DNA of 5,918 bases from positions 1-5,918 of the forward strand of contig CAKTZW010000133.1 of NCBI GenBank assembly GCA_934636065.1. Direction: 5' to 3'. The DNA comes from an uncultured Labedella sp. Its GTDB lineage: Bacteria > Actinomycetota > Actinomycetes > Actinomycetales > Microbacteriaceae. This document shows positions 5,482 through 5,918 of the stretch, piece by piece (position 1 is the first letter of the stretch; each line of letters opens with the position of its first letter). The translations under genes were made by a program, and so were the position numbers. The notes beneath the pieces are model-generated. The model made no database searches and had not been told where the DNA came from. It saw only the letters and a program-made list of their open reading frames with translations.

Positions 5482-5918
5482 TCAGCGCCGACGGGAGACG
5501 GTGACGGTGAAGGTCCGGTTCCGGGCGACCTGCTCCGTCGGGCCGACGTGCCGCTCGAGCGCCTCCCGGTATCGGAGCGGGGAGTTCCACACGGTCCAGA
5601 GCTCGCCGTCCGGCGCGAGCACGCGCCCCGCCGCGACGAAGAGCTTCTCGGCGATCTGCTCGGTGGAGAGCCCGTCGGCCATCAGCCCGAGCACCTCGGT
5701 CTCTCGGCTGGTGAGCCTGGAGACCGGCGAACCCTTGCACGGCAGCAGCCGACGCCGGCCTGGTGACTGGAGCTGCCGTATGACCTTGAGCGCCAACGAG
5801 CGCGGCAGGGCCGCCTCCCCGGCCAGGTGCTCGAGGTTCTCGAGGTAGTTGTGGGCCATGCCCGGGCCGCCGTGCAGCACGACGAGCGGCAGGGCGCCCG
5901 GACGCTTCTCGTTCGGCT
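5482..5918 (-). pseudogene. Mosaic reading frame: hydrolase, LuxR HTH and methyltransferase fragments fused in frame
   Basis: One open frame of 144 codons runs in from the right edge to TGA at 5482. It joins parts of three unrelated families. About 5821-5916 is the N-terminal part of a proline-iminopeptidase-like alpha/beta hydrolase (LVVLHGGPGMAHNYLENLE, with the HGGPG oxyanion-hole motif). About 5635-5823 is the linker and HTH start of a LuxR/NarL-type response regulator (GEAALPRSLALKV, then LTSRETEVLGLMADGLSTEQ and IAEKLFV), ending before the recognition helix. About 5482-5637 is the C-terminal end of an RsmC-type 16S rRNA guanine methyltransferase (GRVLAPDGELWTVWNSPLRY, then GPTEQVARNRTFTVTV). 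No part keeps a full domain: no hydrolase catalytic triad, no complete HTH, and no SAM-binding motif. It is therefore either a decayed fusion or a chimeric join in the assembly. The family calls rest on motif recognition. Confidence 0.75.

Noticed and set aside
4667..5848. Plus-strand open frame (393 codons) spanning the DUF817 gene and the mosaic
   Set aside because: Charged low-complexity product without motifs, opposite a clear membrane protein; shadow frame.

Overview
The window comes from a high-GC actinobacterium, most likely a member of the Microbacteriaceae. The minus-strand 16S rRNA 5' end carries the wording typical of that family (AGTAACCTGCCCTTGACTCT and TCGCGGCCTATCAGCTAGTT, read on the minus strand). 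The leader carries the TTGAGAACTCAACAG element common in actinobacterial rRNA operons, and the clpS-DUF2017 pair is also an actinobacterial arrangement. The genus cannot be fixed from about 340 bases of 16S.

Layout, left to right. Positions 1-340 hold the 5' end of a 16S gene (minus strand, cut by the window edge). Positions 341 to about 930 are its leader and promoter region: three sigma70-like promoters in tandem, each with a 17-bp spacer, and a leader RNA with a run of very short hairpins closed by GNRA or UNCG tetraloops. Next, also on the minus strand, come three genes in transcription order: clpS (2809-3111), a DUF2017 gene overlapping it by 4 nt (2216-2812), and a GT4-type glycosyltransferase 25 nt further on (979-2190). 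They read toward the rRNA promoters.

Divergent from clpS is a TerC/Alx-family membrane protein gene (3383-4417, plus strand). It is preceded by what looks like a complete yybP-ykoY (manganese) riboswitch at about 3222-3350. The riboswitch and terC together form a recognisable metal-homeostasis unit. terC converges on a DUF817 membrane protein gene (4517-5401, minus). The gap between them is filled by a striking 64-bp palindromic element with a 22-position stem, a UNCG tetraloop and a tandem 10-mer, probably a two-way terminator and/or a dispersed repeat.

The right end (5482-5918, minus) is the strangest part. One uninterrupted reading frame is stitched from three unrelated families: the N-terminal part of a proline-iminopeptidase-like alpha/beta hydrolase, a LuxR/NarL-type HTH cut before its recognition helix, and the C-terminus of an RsmC-like rRNA methyltransferase. 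I treat it as a pseudogene-like mosaic or a chimeric join rather than a working protein. Apart from this mosaic and the structured non-coding elements, the gene content is ordinary, and I see no convincing new defence or mobile system.
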